Origin: Phymatolithon calcareum
Taxonomy: Eukaryota; Rhodophyta; Florideophyceae; Hapalidiales
NCBI GenBank assembly: GCA_977006965.1
Contig: OZ345358.1
Location: forward strand, 1,860,001-1,924,000
DNA: 64,000 nt
Reading direction: 5' to 3'
The notes under the pieces were generated by a model, which did not search any database, was not told where the DNA came from, and worked only from the letters and a program-made list of their open reading frames with translations. Below are positions 8,793 through 18,734 of this stretch, piece after piece. Made by a program: the position numbers and the translations under genes. Positions within the stretch are counted from its first letter, which is position 1. Every line of letters begins with the position of its first letter.

Positions 8793-10724
8793 ATGGCAGC
8801 AGGTCCGAAGAGCTTTTGCTTGCACGTTGGGATAGTGCTTGCCCTCCTCCTCGCTAACACATGCATGGTTCACGCCGGCTTCTTTAACTTTCTCTCGGGC
8901 AATTCAGCCTCTATCGTGCCCAGCACTAAGTCTGTTGTCGGCAGTAATAACGCTGCTGCAGTGCCGGCTACGAAGACCGATGCATCAATGGATATTGACA
9001 CCGTTTCTAGACGTAAAGTTTATCGCTCTAAATCGCACGGCAAGAGCAGGTCTTCTGGGTACCGTGGCCGGTCAAAGACAAGCCGCCGCAGTAGTTCTAA
9101 GAAAGGTAAAGATCGATCAAGGAAACGCAAATCTAGTTCGAAAAGCCACCGTCGTCACACAGCGCGGAAGCGTTCCGCTTCTGTTTACCGGCCACGCCAT
9201 GGAAGGAGCCATCGCAAGGGCCCTAAAGGAGGTCGAGAGTTTGTGAACAGAGGTGGTAACAACGGCCGGAATGAACATGGCAAACGTAATAAGCGTGTTG
9301 GTCTCAAGGGCCAGAGAGAACGCCGCAAGTCTGTGAAGCAAAGTGGTCGCAAAGGCCGTCATGGAAGTCATAAGTTGTCCGAGCGAGATGGAAACAAGGG
9401 CCGGAAGAGATATACCAATCAAGGAAAGCGTGTGGGTCGCAAGGAACGTAAGGGAGGTCGCAAGGTTGTCAAGCGAAGTGGACGTAAGGGACGTCATGGA
9501 AATGGCAATTACAAAAAGCGTATTGGTGGCAAAGGGCGTAAGGGAGGTCGCAAGGTTTTCAAGCGAGGTGGTCGTAAGAGCAGCCACGGACGTCACAATT
9601 ACAAAAATCGTGTTGGTGGCAAGGAACGTAAGGGAGGTCGCAAGGATGTCAAGCGAGGTGTTCGTAAGGGACGTCATGGAAGTCAAAATTACAAAAAGCG
9701 TGTTGGTGGCAAGGTACGTAAGGGAGGTCGCAAGGTTGTCAAGCGAGGCGGGCGTAAGAGCAGCCGTGGACGTCGCAATTACAAAAAGCGTGTTGATCAC
9801 AAGGGACGTAAGGGAGATCGCAAGATTGTCAAGCGAGGTGGTCGTAAGGGACATCGTGGAAGTCGGAAGAACAAAAAGCGTGTTGGTGGCAAAGGACGTA
9901 AGAGAAGTGGCAAGGTTGTGAAGCGAGGTGGGCGTAAGACCAGTCGCGGACGTCGCAATTACAAAAAGCGTGTTGGTGGCAAGGTACGTAAGGGAGGTCG
10001 CAAGGTTGTCAAGCGAGGCGGGCGTAAGAGCAGCCGTGGACGTCGCAATTACAGAAAGCGTGTTGATCACAAGGGACGTACGGGAGATCGCAAGATTGTC
10101 AAGCGAGGTGGTCGTAAGGGACATCGTGGAAGTCGGAAGAACAAAAAGCGTGTAGGTGGCAAAGGACGAAAGGGAGGTCGCAAGGTTGTCAAGCGAGGTG
10201 GTCTTAAGAGCAGCCACGGACGTCGCAATTTCAAAAAGCGCGTTGATCGCAAGGAACGTAAGGAAGGTCGCAAGGTTGTCAAGCGAAGTGGTCGCAAGGG
10301 CCGCCATGGACGTCGAAAGTACAGAAAGCATGTTGGTCGCAAGGGACATAAGGAAAATCCCAAGTTCGGGAAGCATGGCGGTGGCAAGGGGCGCCATGGA
10401 CGTCGAAATTTCGGGAACCTCGCTGGTAGCAAGGGTCGGGAGCAACCGAAGAAGGTGTTTTTCCGGAACCGGTACATGCCATCTACGTGTAATTGCAATG
10501 TAGTGCAGAATTACCAAAATGGTGATTGTTACTTCTACACTCAGCCTGGCTATAGTTACTGTGCTCGTCGTGAATGCGCGCCAAAGTACACCTGCACTGG
10601 ACGCTACACAGGTATCACTTGTATTCTTCGCAAAGTGTCGAAGAAAATTGTTTTCACCGACACAAATATTTGCGAGACCAAGAAGACGGAGGACTTCATG
10701 TACGTCCCATACATATCTCAATGA
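8793..10724 (+). CDS. Secreted Arg/Lys/Gly-repeat protein with 8-Cys domain, 643 aa
   Basis: The ATG at 8793 opens a signal peptide (MAAGPKSF, then a hydrophobic core and CMVHA/GFF). Residues ~30-70 are a neutral Ser/Ala linker and ~70-140 are Ser/Arg/Lys-rich. From ~210 to ~555 there are eleven to twelve tandem 30-residue units of the pattern KRVGGKxRKGGRKVVKRGG then RKSSRGRRNYK, giving a huge positive charge. The last ~80 residues (from ~561) are the cysteine domain, C-x-C-x10-C-x10-C-x4-C-x5-C-x8-C-x16-C, with CILRKVSKKIV and FMYVPY. The cysteine number and spacing match the divergent neighbour at 6950-7765. No known family is recognised. It is likely secreted or an extracellular-matrix protein. 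The antisense strand is open for about 650 codons because of biased codons; I treat that as a shadow. Confidence 0.85.
   Translation: MAAGPKSFCLHVGIVLALLLANTCMVHAGFFNFLSGNSASIVPSTKSVVGSNNAAAVPATKTDASMDIDTVSRRKVYRSKSHGKSRSSGYRGRSKTSRRSSSKKGKDRSRKRKSSSKSHRRHTARKRSASVYRPRHGRSHRKGPKGGREFVNRGGNNGRNEHGKRNKRVGLKGQRERRKSVKQSGRKGRHGSHKLSERDGNKGRKRYTNQGKRVGRKERKGGRKVVKRSGRKGRHGNGNYKKRIGGKGRKGGRKVFKRGGRKSSHGRHNYKNRVGGKERKGGRKDVKRGVRKGRHGSQNYKKRVGGKVRKGGRKVVKRGGRKSSRGRRNYKKRVDHKGRKGDRKIVKRGGRKGHRGSRKNKKRVGGKGRKRSGKVVKRGGRKTSRGRRNYKKRVGGKVRKGGRKVVKRGGRKSSRGRRNYRKRVDHKGRTGDRKIVKRGGRKGHRGSRKNKKRVGGKGRKGGRKVVKRGGLKSSHGRRNFKKRVDRKERKEGRKVVKRSGRKGRHGRRKYRKHVGRKGHKENPKFGKHGGGKGRHGRRNFGNLAGSKGREQPKKVFFRNRYMPSTCNCNVVQNYQNGDCYFYTQPGYSYCARRECAPKYTCTGRYTGITCILRKVSKKIVFTDTNICETKKTEDFMYVPYISQ
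9421..10440 (+). repeat. Tandem 90-bp coding repeat (11-12 units)
   Basis: Each 90-bp unit encodes 30 residues and stays in frame. Units alternate RGRRNYK and RGSRKNK endings. The blocks starting near 9690 and 9960 repeat a three-unit (about 270 bp) order almost exactly (RVGGKV, RVDHKG, RVGGKG), showing recent higher-order duplication. The last two units have diverged and lead into the cysteine domain. Confidence 0.85.
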
Positions 10725-10964
10725 TGATAGGACTATGCACAGGTACAAGTTCTTTACAAAGCCGGAGGTGAGCTGATAGTAGCAGGCTACCCTTCGTTGT
10801 AGATGCTTTATCGTTTTGTTTTTAAAACAACAAAAGACTTTTTCCAAATAACCAAATCGAGTAGAATACTGATCAGTCGCTAAAGAATTCTGCATTCTCG
10901 CAAGTGCGGTTAAGAATGCAGGACGGGAAATCCCCATTTCAATTCTGACGAATACTGTTTGCAA

Positions 10965-11390
10965 TACAAGGCACGCGGCTCGATGCAAGAAGAAAGAGAA
11001 AAATACCGTACGACAAACCGGACGATTCCCAGCCATCCTCAGGTTTGCCAAGGTGCGACATCGACACCTGGCCATAAAATGCGCAAGCGACAGGTTCCCT
11101 CAAGTGAGCACGACGCTACTATCGGATACATGCGGAACGGCAGAGGAGCGTCATCTAGAGACGGTACGCAAGGACATAACAAAGTATGAACTGGACTCTG
11201 GCGAAATGTTAATAATGGAAATGCATTAGACTCCGTAGTACTCTACAGCGTCACCATAATTGACAATATGGGAAATAGCGAGTCGCTGTATTAGGGACCA
11301 GGCGATAGACTAGAATGAACAAGTTATCGAAACTTTTTTAGCACCTGTTTAGTTCTTTATTTGAAAGCCCTCAATAACACTTCTGTTTCT
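10965..11390 (+). mobile_element. LINE-R ORF2 C-terminal remnant and 3' UTR
   Basis: One plus frame reads TGRFPAILRFAKVRHRHLAI, followed by a decayed FGRFPQVSTT block, which is the LINE ORF2 C-terminal signature. The 3' UTR carries 'ccataattgacaatatggg' and 'gggaccaggcgata'. From about 11335 a short inverted LINE-R tail follows. The whole piece is duplicated at 50190-50610 together with the 3' half of the repeat gene. Confidence 0.7.
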
Positions 11391-12790
11391 TTCTTTCTTT
11401 ATTGGGGAAAGATCGCTCACACTTATGGTAAGCGTCTAGAGCTGTTTTGCAACAGCATCTCATTGTTCAGAAATTTGAGTACGGCTAGGGGTCTCTCACG
11501 GCATACCTCTTCTACAGTCTTTTTTCCCACTCGGCCAATATATTTTCGTCGTGAGGCGGAACGGCCACCACATCGTAGGGTTAGGTGTTCGGTAGTTTCC
11601 TTGGAACCAGAATTACAGGCCTTGCACAGTGGATCGTACGGAATTACTTCCATATTGCATCCGTGGTGAAAAGTGGCAACCACTGGGGTGCAGTCTCCAA
11701 TCAGCTGGTGCAGCATCACCTCTGCTCATCTATGCGATATGGGAAGGTCTTCTGTAAGAGTTGGAACGACGACTGGATCGAATTTGGAAGGCGGCCTGAT
11801 GATGGATCTTGCTGCTTCGAGTGTCAGAGGAACTTTCCGGTGGTCCAGAAGGTTAGGTTCGTAGATACCCTTTCGAGCTAATTCGTCGGCAGCGTCATTT
11901 CTTGGAATTCCACAGTGGCTAGGAATCCAAATGCCTTCGACAAAGATACCCTGGGCTGCTCCATAAGGCCCCAAAGTTTCCGTATCATCTCCCCGTATCC
12001 CCTCGGTTCACCGTCAATGGCATCGATAGCGCTCCTACTGTCAGTGAACCACCGTATAGTGTTTCCAGGTGCGAATGGGATCTTCAACACTTCTTGGAAC
12101 GCATGGGCAGCGGCAAAGACCTCGGCGTCATATGAAGATCCAACAGCTCCTGCCGTCAGCGCCAATTCCTTCACCATTTCGTTTCCGTTCATCAGCAAAA
12201 TCCCTGCGCCGCCGACATTAGCAGGTATGGTTCTATACATGTCTAGCATATCGCCATCCTCATCACAAAGACCCACATTCTGTTTGGAAACGGTTGGAGT
12301 GGAGGCATAGGCATGTTTGTCACCGTCGTCGTAGAAAAGGAGAATATCCGGTGGTTTCCCGTGTCGAGTCGAAAACTTCGCCACCGCCGGGCTGTCTTGA
12401 TGGTGCAATACGTCGAATTTCTTCAGCGTCGCGGTGTACCAGCCTTCATCCCAGTTCACCGAGACACGTTCGTCATTTTGAAAATCGCGGATGAACTCGG
12501 TGGGTATTTCTTCAACGCTGCCATCTGTCCATAGTTCAATGGCCGCTGGTTGCATGACTTCCCGCTCGAGTATCAGAGCCTCTGCGGCAAGTTTCTTTTC
12601 CTTTTCCCCATCCTTTGCTGACACAGGGGTAAGAAAACTGCAATACTTGTTCTTCGAACGGTCCTTCCCAATTGGTGGATGGAATCCATCGCGGGACCGC
12701 AAGAATTCCCTTATCAGCGAGCTGTTGGGTACTAGGCTCGCGCCATGATCGCACTTTACTCTTCGGTTTCGCCACACGAGTGTTCATTTT
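11391..12790 (-). pseudogene. LINE-RH fragment: RNase H with inserted Tudor-like domain, zinc knuckle
   Basis: The minus strand encodes a retrotransposon-type RNase H. It has WTDGS (about 12520), GGAGILL (about 12210), YDAEVFAAAHAF, RWFTDSRSAIDAI and, after a frameshift near 11970, IWIPSHCGIPRNDAADELAR, so the acidic catalytic residues are all present. Unusually, about 100 residues lie between TDGS and GGAG (about 12216-12516). They include VSVNWDEGWYTATLKKFD and ILLFYDDGD, which look Tudor-like. After a second frame break comes a C-x2-C-x9-H-x4-C knuckle (CKACNSGSKETTEHLTLRC, about 11600). The 3' end is a (GAAA)n tail at 11391-11405. No RT domain is present upstream, so the copy is 5'-truncated. 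Two frame breaks make it a pseudogene. Confidence 0.75.
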
Positions 12791-12884
12791 GAGCTACTTA
12801 TATACTCCTAGATAAGTGAAGCTAACTGTGATGACACGCATGGTCTCACACTCGGAGTGTCAGCTGATAATAATCAAGCTGATC
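12791..12884. other. No feature recognised
   Basis: A short spacer between two LINE fragments on opposite strands. Confidence 0.4.
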
Positions 12885-13285
12885 ACCTAACAGAAACTGT
12901 CTTGCTAACGCTAATAATCTTGAACGTTTGACAAACAGTGCGCAGACGATACACACACGTTATGGGTATTTTGTGGCCAAGAAAGCCCTTAACTCGCAAC
13001 GTCGTTATGCGAGAATAGTAAACGAGATGTTTGCTCGGCGAGCTAAACTTGGGGACCGGTGCTTTGATTGAGCTCGTAGCGCTCCAACGAGCAGGACGAT
13101 CCACGGAAATGGACCAAGGTATTGAATATGAATGCAAAGGACTTGCTCGTGCCCTCACGGGAAGAGAAATTGGAATTAAGGAGATTTTAGGAGAATAGAG
13201 TGTGGAGAGTGAGAAGCGGCCCGGTTACTTAAATTGACGTTTTAGGAGCTCTTGAAATAAAACATCACATATCCCAGGACGATGA
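12885..13285 (+). mobile_element. LINE-C 3' end, plus strand, decayed
   Basis: Broken plus frames read LARRAKLGDRCF and EYECKGLARALTGREIGIKE, matching the ORF2 C-terminus of the LINE-C copy at 13508-15175 (EYECKRLTGALVGRERRIKD). The 3' UTR ends 'ggagctcttgaaataaaaca' then 'tcacatatccc'. Frameshifts and stops are present. Confidence 0.7.
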
Positions 13286-13379
13286 AGTTTTTTCCCCCTC
13301 CGAAGTCCCGAAGGCGACTAGAGGTAAGTTTTTGTAGTTCACTGATTCGAGTTACAATAACGAAAAAGGAAACTCATTT

Positions 13380-13470
13380 TTAGACAGGATCCAGCCAGAA
13401 CCGTTTGGCACTAGGAAATCTGCCCCAAGCGTCAGCAGATGCGTTGCTAACTTTTAAATAAAATAAGATC
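13380..13470 (+). mobile_element. LINE-N 3' tail
   Basis: 'ttggcactaggaaatc', 'ccccaagcgtcagcagatgc' and 'cttttaaataaaataa' occur in the same order as on the minus strand at 1353-1440. Only the UTR remains. Confidence 0.55.
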
Positions 13471-13564
13471 TCAGACAATTATCTGCACATGACTGATGTA
13501 CAGGAAGGGGATATGTGTTGATTTATTTTAAAAGCTCCCAAGGCCTCTCTTGAAGAGTAGCAGG

Positions 13565-14330
13565 CAGGGATTGGGAGCAGTATATTTTTCTGTATTGAAA
13601 GGAAGAGGCAAGGATCCAATTTTTATTGCAATAGAGCTCCGCATGCCAATACTACTGCAATAAGCAACGACTACTGCAGCCAATATGACTACAATAGAAC
13701 ACAGAGTAAGCAACTAAGGCAGGTCACAAAGCCAACAAATGCTGCTCTTCAGCATCTTCCTCCACCTGTTCTGTTACTCTTGCACTCCGAGCATTTCCTC
13801 CACCCAGATCCCTTCTTGAAAGTAACAACTGATGGGGTGTTCTTGCAGTTCTCATTACGCGGACAAGCATAGACCAAGCACCGAACGTTGGTAGGAGTAC
13901 ATTCACGTTCCCCGCGAGAAGGCAGAATCTTGAACGCATCATCGCGTTTTGTCATGAGCGCTTTGACAACGAACTCGGGCTTCGGTTTTCGCGACATGGT
14001 CGAGAAATGATGGTAGCAGGAACAAAGAGGTTTGCAACCGTAAGGTGAAATGCTCACAGTCTTGATCAGTATATACAGAATTGTAAATTGGAAATAAGCT
14101 AAATGGCACACGTGAATGGACTGCATTACTTTCAGAGCCACTGGCGCGGCCGTTCTCAAAATACGTACTTCATAGTTCCAAGAATCTGTTCTGTAGCCAC
14201 CAATACGTAACCAATACAGACGTTCTGTAGCCACCAATACGTAAACCAATACAGACAGGCCACGCAATATTACTGCAATAGAGCCATGCTAAAATATACT
14301 GCCAATTCAATATACTGCTCCCAATGCCTG
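13565..14330. mobile_element. hAT-like non-autonomous DNA transposon, 766 bp
   Basis: The terminal inverted repeats are about 22 bp with one mismatch: CAGGGATTGGGAGCAGTATA at the left end and, read inward on the other strand, CAGGCATTGGGAGCAGTATA at the right end. They are flanked by 8-bp direct repeats GTAGCAGG (13557-13564) and GTAACAGG (14331-14338). An 8-bp duplication and CAGG-starting ends are hallmarks of the hAT superfamily. Subterminal TTGCAATA/ACTGCAATA motifs recur near both ends, and a ~40-bp tandem duplication sits at about 14175-14255. It lies in the 3' UTR of a LINE-C copy, whose sequence resumes cleanly on both sides. It is too short for a full transposase. Confidence 0.8.
13749..13997 (-). 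CDS. Small Cys-rich ORF (82 aa) inside the hAT-like element
   Basis: It runs from the ATG at 13995-13997 to a stop at 13749. It starts MSRKPKPEF, has a basic first half, then seven cysteines in the last ~50 residues, including WRKCSECK. The frame is also open upstream to about 14267. It could be a remnant of the N-terminal zinc-finger exon of a hAT transposase or a chance ORF. I do not recognise a domain with confidence. Confidence 0.3.
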   Translation of the reverse strand: MSRKPKPEFVVKALMTKRDDAFKILPSRGERECTPTNVRCLVYACPRNENCKNTPSVVTFKKGSGWRKCSECKSNRTGGGRC

Positions 14331-15189
14331 GTAACAGGGCCGCTTTCGCACGATTTTCTAAGCTCACGTAGTTTGACTATTCAGTATATCCTTGATTCGT
14401 CTTTCTCTCCCAACAAGTGCTCCAGTGAGTCGCTTACATTCATATTCAATTTCAGGACTAATCTTGGATGAAGATAGAATGCGTTGGAGCGCGACCAGCT
14501 CAATCACGGCTGTGACACCAAAGTATGCACCAAGTACTGATTTTCTCCAAAGAGGTGCTCTATTGAATATCAACCGTACGCATCGCAACCGTGTAGACCT
14601 TTCTCTTACGCGGAGAACCATCGGTAGATTGTTCGAATCAGTTGGTATCTCGAGCGATCTTCCCTCTTCTTCCTCTGCCCATAACTCAATTATTTCTTTT
14701 CGTCGCCCTTTCTTTGAGACTGAGCCCTCCTTGGCTTTATCGAGACCTTGCTGCAGATCTTCATATTTCTTGAGGCACTCTATGTCCTTGGTTGCCTCCT
14801 TAATGTCTTCATCTCTCCCAGAATACTCATCTGCTTCGTCGAGGCGCTTCTTCTGTCTCACTAGACTCGCAGAGAACCTTTCTGCTTGGTGTCTTCTCCT
14901 CATGGCAGGTGGTTCTAGTCGGCACAGAACTCGCATTCTTCCATGGCGGTGCTGGGCATATGTCCCAAAAACATACTTGAAGAATAAACCTTCTACAGAT
15001 TCGATTGCTGATTGTAATCGCTTTGTCAGAGGCGTGACGTGGAGTGCATACTCTCACTTTGGCAAAATAAGCGACTTGAAGATTCTAATGCATGTCACAG
15101 GCTGAAAGCCTCGAACATTGACTCCAATTTCCCGCAGTTTGTGTATGCACCCCACTGCATTTCATACTCTTGATAGATGTACAGGAAGT

Positions 15190-15480
15190 AGCAGTAAAGT
15201 AGTAATGCATCTATTTCACAAAAGAATAGCAGTGGCCTCTGCTCTGTTACTCTTGAAGAGAGGCCTTGGGAGCTTTTAAAATAAATCAACACATATCCCC
15301 CCTCTGGGGATATATGATGATTTTATTTTGAGAGCTCTCAAAGCCTCACCTTGGTGTAACGGGGCAACTCTTGCGATATTCTCTAAGCTCAAGTCCTCTG
15401 GCTACTCGTTCTTGATCGTAATTCTCTCCCAACAAGAGCTCCTGTGAGTCTCTTGCACTCAAACTAAATCGTTGTGTTCA
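15190..15480. mobile_element. Two LINE-C 3' ends facing each other
   Basis: On the plus strand, about 15200-15299 ends 'gggagcttttaaaataaatc' then 'aacacatatcccc'. On the minus strand, from 15301, the same kind of tail begins ('gatgattttattttgagagc' as plus sequence) and runs into decayed ORF2 C-terminal codons to about 15480. The two tails abut at 15299-15301. Confidence 0.65.
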
Positions 15481-16269
15481 TCTTCGACTATTTTTTCAGT
15501 CGAAAAAACAAAGTGTCGGAAGGAGTCACCTCTCTTCTTCTCGTCTCTAGTGGTCCCTGCCGTTTCTCGATTTAGATGTGCCGCGAGCATGTGGAATTAA
15601 AAAGTATACATCTTGGGTCTAATTGCCGTAGTGAGCAGCAGATAAACAGAGTTGGTCCCAATTCAATTTTTCGCTGTTGCTTTCAGTGGAGCAATAAGGG
15701 ACTCAAGAGATATAGGATTTCTCGAAAGTAATAGAAATTGAAATTGAGGTACTTCTGGCAACGCCAGTTACAAGTAGGATTCTGCGAACTATTTTAGGCA
15801 GAACACATTTTTACGACTTTAATCTAAATTTGACTGCCAGCTAAAAGTGAACGGCACAGCTGCAATATGCATTGTAATTGGAAACTATTCTCCAAGTAGC
15901 ATTGCAATAGATAAACTTCCATACAATAAGTACAAAATTGCACCTCATTGCAATTAATTGCAATAAAAAAGATTTAGAACGATGTCTGCTGAAAAGCCTT
16001 CTGTTAATCGAAATGCCACTATTAGTTCCTGTGTTTCCCGTCATCTATGAGAACGTTGAGCTGTCATACTAGCCCGACAGTGCGCTCCGTCAATCGTTAA
16101 CGTTCATGGTGCCTCTGTTCTGTAGCCGGGTTGTGGAACTCATCCATCATCCAGCTGACACCATTCCGTTGTTCCGCTTTCTTACCGCTTCTTCGTAGCC
16201 TCTGCGCTTCGTGCAAATGGACCGCAATGCATCCGTGGAAATCGTGTCATTGGCTGCAATCTATTCGAT
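15481..16269. other. No gene; TTGCAAT-rich stretch
   Basis: No ORF is convincing. Between 15860 and 15970 the motif TTGCAAT or its complement recurs at least four times (for example 'cattgcaattaattgcaata'), as in the subterminal part of the hAT-like element at 13565. It may be a decayed relative, but I found no matching ends. Confidence 0.35.
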
Positions 16270-16432
16270 TATTTTTTTGAGTTTATTTAAAAGCCCTACA
16301 GACTTCCGAAGATATGGGCGAGGTTTCCTCTGGTGCTATCTACCTTTGTGCAGCTCACGAAACGTCTACCCGAATGGCGGACGGGGAAACTCAGAATTCA
16401 AAGTAATTCTATCTCAGTCCTCTACGGGATAG
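16270..16432 (-). mobile_element. LINE-G 3' UTR fragment, minus strand
   Basis: This is the reverse complement of the LINE-G 3' UTR: 'tttatttaaaagccctacag', 'cttccgaagatatgggcgag' and 'cagtcctctacgggata' appear in inverted order. No coding part is present. Confidence 0.7.
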
Positions 16433-16499
16433 TTGGTGCTTGGGCTCGCACGCTTTTTGACTTGCCTTCTGCGATCTATTCGATTATGCCCATCTGCAC

Positions 16500-16800
16500 G
16501 CTCTTTTTGACTGTTTGATAAACGTTCTTCTGCGTTCCTTGAGATTGTATTGTTTTTGAGACTTCATTGCTGCCTTATAGTTCTTCCATAAGATATTTAT
16601 ATGTTCAGAACGGAAAAGGGATTAGACTCCATACTACTCTACAGCGTCACCATAATTGACAACATGGAGAACGACGAGTCCCTGTATTAGGGACCAGGCG
16701 ATATACTAGAATGAACAAGATACGAAAAGCTGCTCCCGTACAGTCTTAGGAGTGTTAATGAGGGCTTTCAAATAAAAAACTAAACAGTTGCAAAAAAAAT
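16500..16800 (+). mobile_element. LINE-R 3' end
   Basis: This is near-identical to 2945-3250, ending 'aaactaaacagttgc' plus an A-run. The next bases begin a LINE-C ORF2 fragment. Confidence 0.7.
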
Positions 16801-17007
16801 TAAACAGAGCATCAAAGGGGAAGGCGGTAGGTCCCGACGGAGTTGCGGTCAAAATGTTGCACGCGAACAAAGACGCGGGGTTCGATATAATGCTATCATT
16901 ATGGGAAACATGCGGGAGACATAAATGTCTTCCTCGGGCATGACGCCAAGCAATTCTGATTCCCTTATACAAGAAATACCCAGCTCATGTCGCAGCAAAC
17001 TAGAGGC
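16801..17007 (+). mobile_element. LINE-C RT fragment, 5' piece (continues at 18748)
   Basis: It reads ASKGKAVGPDGVAVKMLHAN and, after a frame break, ILIPLYKK, the first conserved RT blocks. It is cut at 17007 by a LINE-A insertion and resumes at 18748. The join is marked by the 13-bp repeat GCAAACTAGAGGC at 16995-17007 and 18735-18747. Confidence 0.8.
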
Positions 17008-18734
17008 GTCCGAAAGATTATTGAGTCAGCACTGGATATTATGCTCCGCCGAAGATACAAGAACCACAGAATCCAACTGGGATTCCAAAAAGGCAAGAGC
17101 ACGGAGCTAGCAATCTTAAGGGCTCTGGAACTACAGAACCGAGGGCAGGGATGCATTGCAGTATTGGACTTGACGGCAGCGTACGACACAGTCCCACGAA
17201 AGTACTTGCAAGAGCGAATGAGAGTTGTTCTACCACAAGACCTATGCGAGATGATCGAGGCTTTCTTGACACCGTCCTGGGTATCAACGATTGGCGATCC
17301 CCAGCAAAAGTGGTTTCTAATCGACAGGGGAGTACCTCAGGGATCCCCGCTGAGCCCAAGTTTGTATAATCTATTCATGGACGAATTCGCAGAAAGAATA
17401 AGCCAAGTTCCAAGGGATGTTGCCGACGTGGCAGCAGTTCTTTTCGCGGACGACGTGCTCCTAACCGGCAAAATCACCAGTCGGACTACAGAGACTGTTA
17501 AATATTTCTTCGCAATGGGCAAGAGATAGACAAATGAGGTGGAACACGAAAGCCGGGAAGAGCGAAGTTCTTCTCTCCGAAGGCACAAGATCACCCACAT
17601 TCAAGCTTTCCGGGAAAACGCTGACAAAAGTCAAAGAAGTCCCATACCTTGGCATATCACTCAGCAGTGAGGGAGTTACCGACAAGAAAATGCTTGAACG
17701 CATCCGACAGGCCAAGATAGCAGTGTATCAGCTGAGATCCCTTGGGGTAACAGCCCGGGGACTCAGCCCCTTAAAAGCAATCAAGATGTACAAGGCCTTG
17801 ATACAGCCAAGATGGGAATATGCCATGCACCTGGCGCCATGGACGACAAGAGTTCAAACAGCTATTGCAGACGTGGAGAAGACTTTTTTTGGACAAGTAT
17901 TTGGTCCAATCGCAAAAAATCGAACCGCGAGACTTCGTCTTCTCTGTCGCATACATAATGCGGAAGACAGAAGATTAGTTCTAGCGTTACGAATGCTTGA
18001 ACGAGCCAGAACAAGGAAAATGGGCTTGCTCGCAGTCCCAAGAGAGGAAAGAGACGTTGAGGAATTGCAATGGGTGTGTCGTGACATATCATCAATGTTA
18101 CATCACGACCTATTCGAGACGGCACTAACCTATCTCAAGCAGCGAGTTTCAGCAAAATCGTTGAGGGACCTGCTCTTTAAAGACGAAGGAGAAGGATTGG
18201 AGGCGAGCAGAAAGAGGAATATTCCTTATGATATTCCCGGGTCTACTCCCGCCATCATCAGACTACCGAAAGCACGTCACCGCCAATTGGCGATTAAATG
18301 GGCATTCGGACGTTTTCCCCCATTGAGTACCACACTTCTGGAAGACAAATTCGGTGAAATCGTACCAACTCTCATGAACAAGCTCGAAGTGTACCTTCAA
18401 AGATATCGACTAACAGAAGAGGAGACTAGTGAGACTGAAAAGGCACTTGACAAAGTACTATTCCTCACAATCGTCTTTTATGACGACATGGAATAGACCA
18501 AGACAAAATAGAACGGCGACGCTGAGATTCCTACGAACAGGACAAGTGGACTCTAAGCTTTTCCCTCCACCTTCTCTGGAGGAGGGTTTTTGCAGCTAGG
18601 GCTACGACGATAGCAACGAGCTTTTGCGGACTTTAACGGAGCTACCAAGGTAGTAGCATCTGAAACGCATCTCCCTTACAGTTTTATGAGTGTTTCTGAG
18701 GGCGTTTAATAAATTCAAAATTCAAAAAAAAAAA
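17008..18734 (+). mobile_element. LINE-A insertion: RT to C-terminus, 3' UTR, A-tail
   Basis: Coding starts inside the RT (VRKIIESALDIML) and includes the blocks AVLDLTAAYDTVPR, GVPQGSPLSPSLYN and the catalytic FADDVLL (about 17446). A frame break near 17475-17534 is followed by an intact frame to a stop at 18496. This second frame holds QPRWEYAMH, RLPKARHRQLAIKWAFGRFPP and the end FYDDME. The 3' UTR ends 'taaattcaaaattc' plus an A-run. A 13-bp TSD marks a target-primed insertion into the LINE-C copy. It is 5'-truncated, so endonuclease and ORF1 are missing. Confidence 0.85.

Larger units (their letters stand above)
13508..15175 (-). mobile_element. LINE-C 5'-truncated insertion with 13-bp TSD
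   Basis: GATGTACAGGAAG flanks it exactly at 13495-13507 and 15176-15188. The minus strand encodes the ORF2 C-terminal third: decayed codons from about 15170, then a clean stretch from about 14936 (MRVLCRLEPPAMRRRHQAER) to a stop at 14364. The 3' UTR ends 'ggagcttttaaaataaatca'. The UTR is split by the hAT-like element at 13565-14330. RT catalytic motifs are absent. Confidence 0.85.

Noticed and set aside
9421-10440. CRISPR-like regular array
   Set aside because: Units are 90 bp, contiguous, coding and in frame, with no spacers; the genome is eukaryotic.
9117-11075. Minus-strand open frame of ~650 codons antisense to the repeat gene (and a similar one at 48427-50298)
   Set aside because: It is produced by the biased codons of the Arg/Lys/Gly repeat (the antisense reads Leu/Thr/Ala-rich repeats) and runs on into antisense LINE sequence. 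The sense frame has the signal peptide and cysteine domain.
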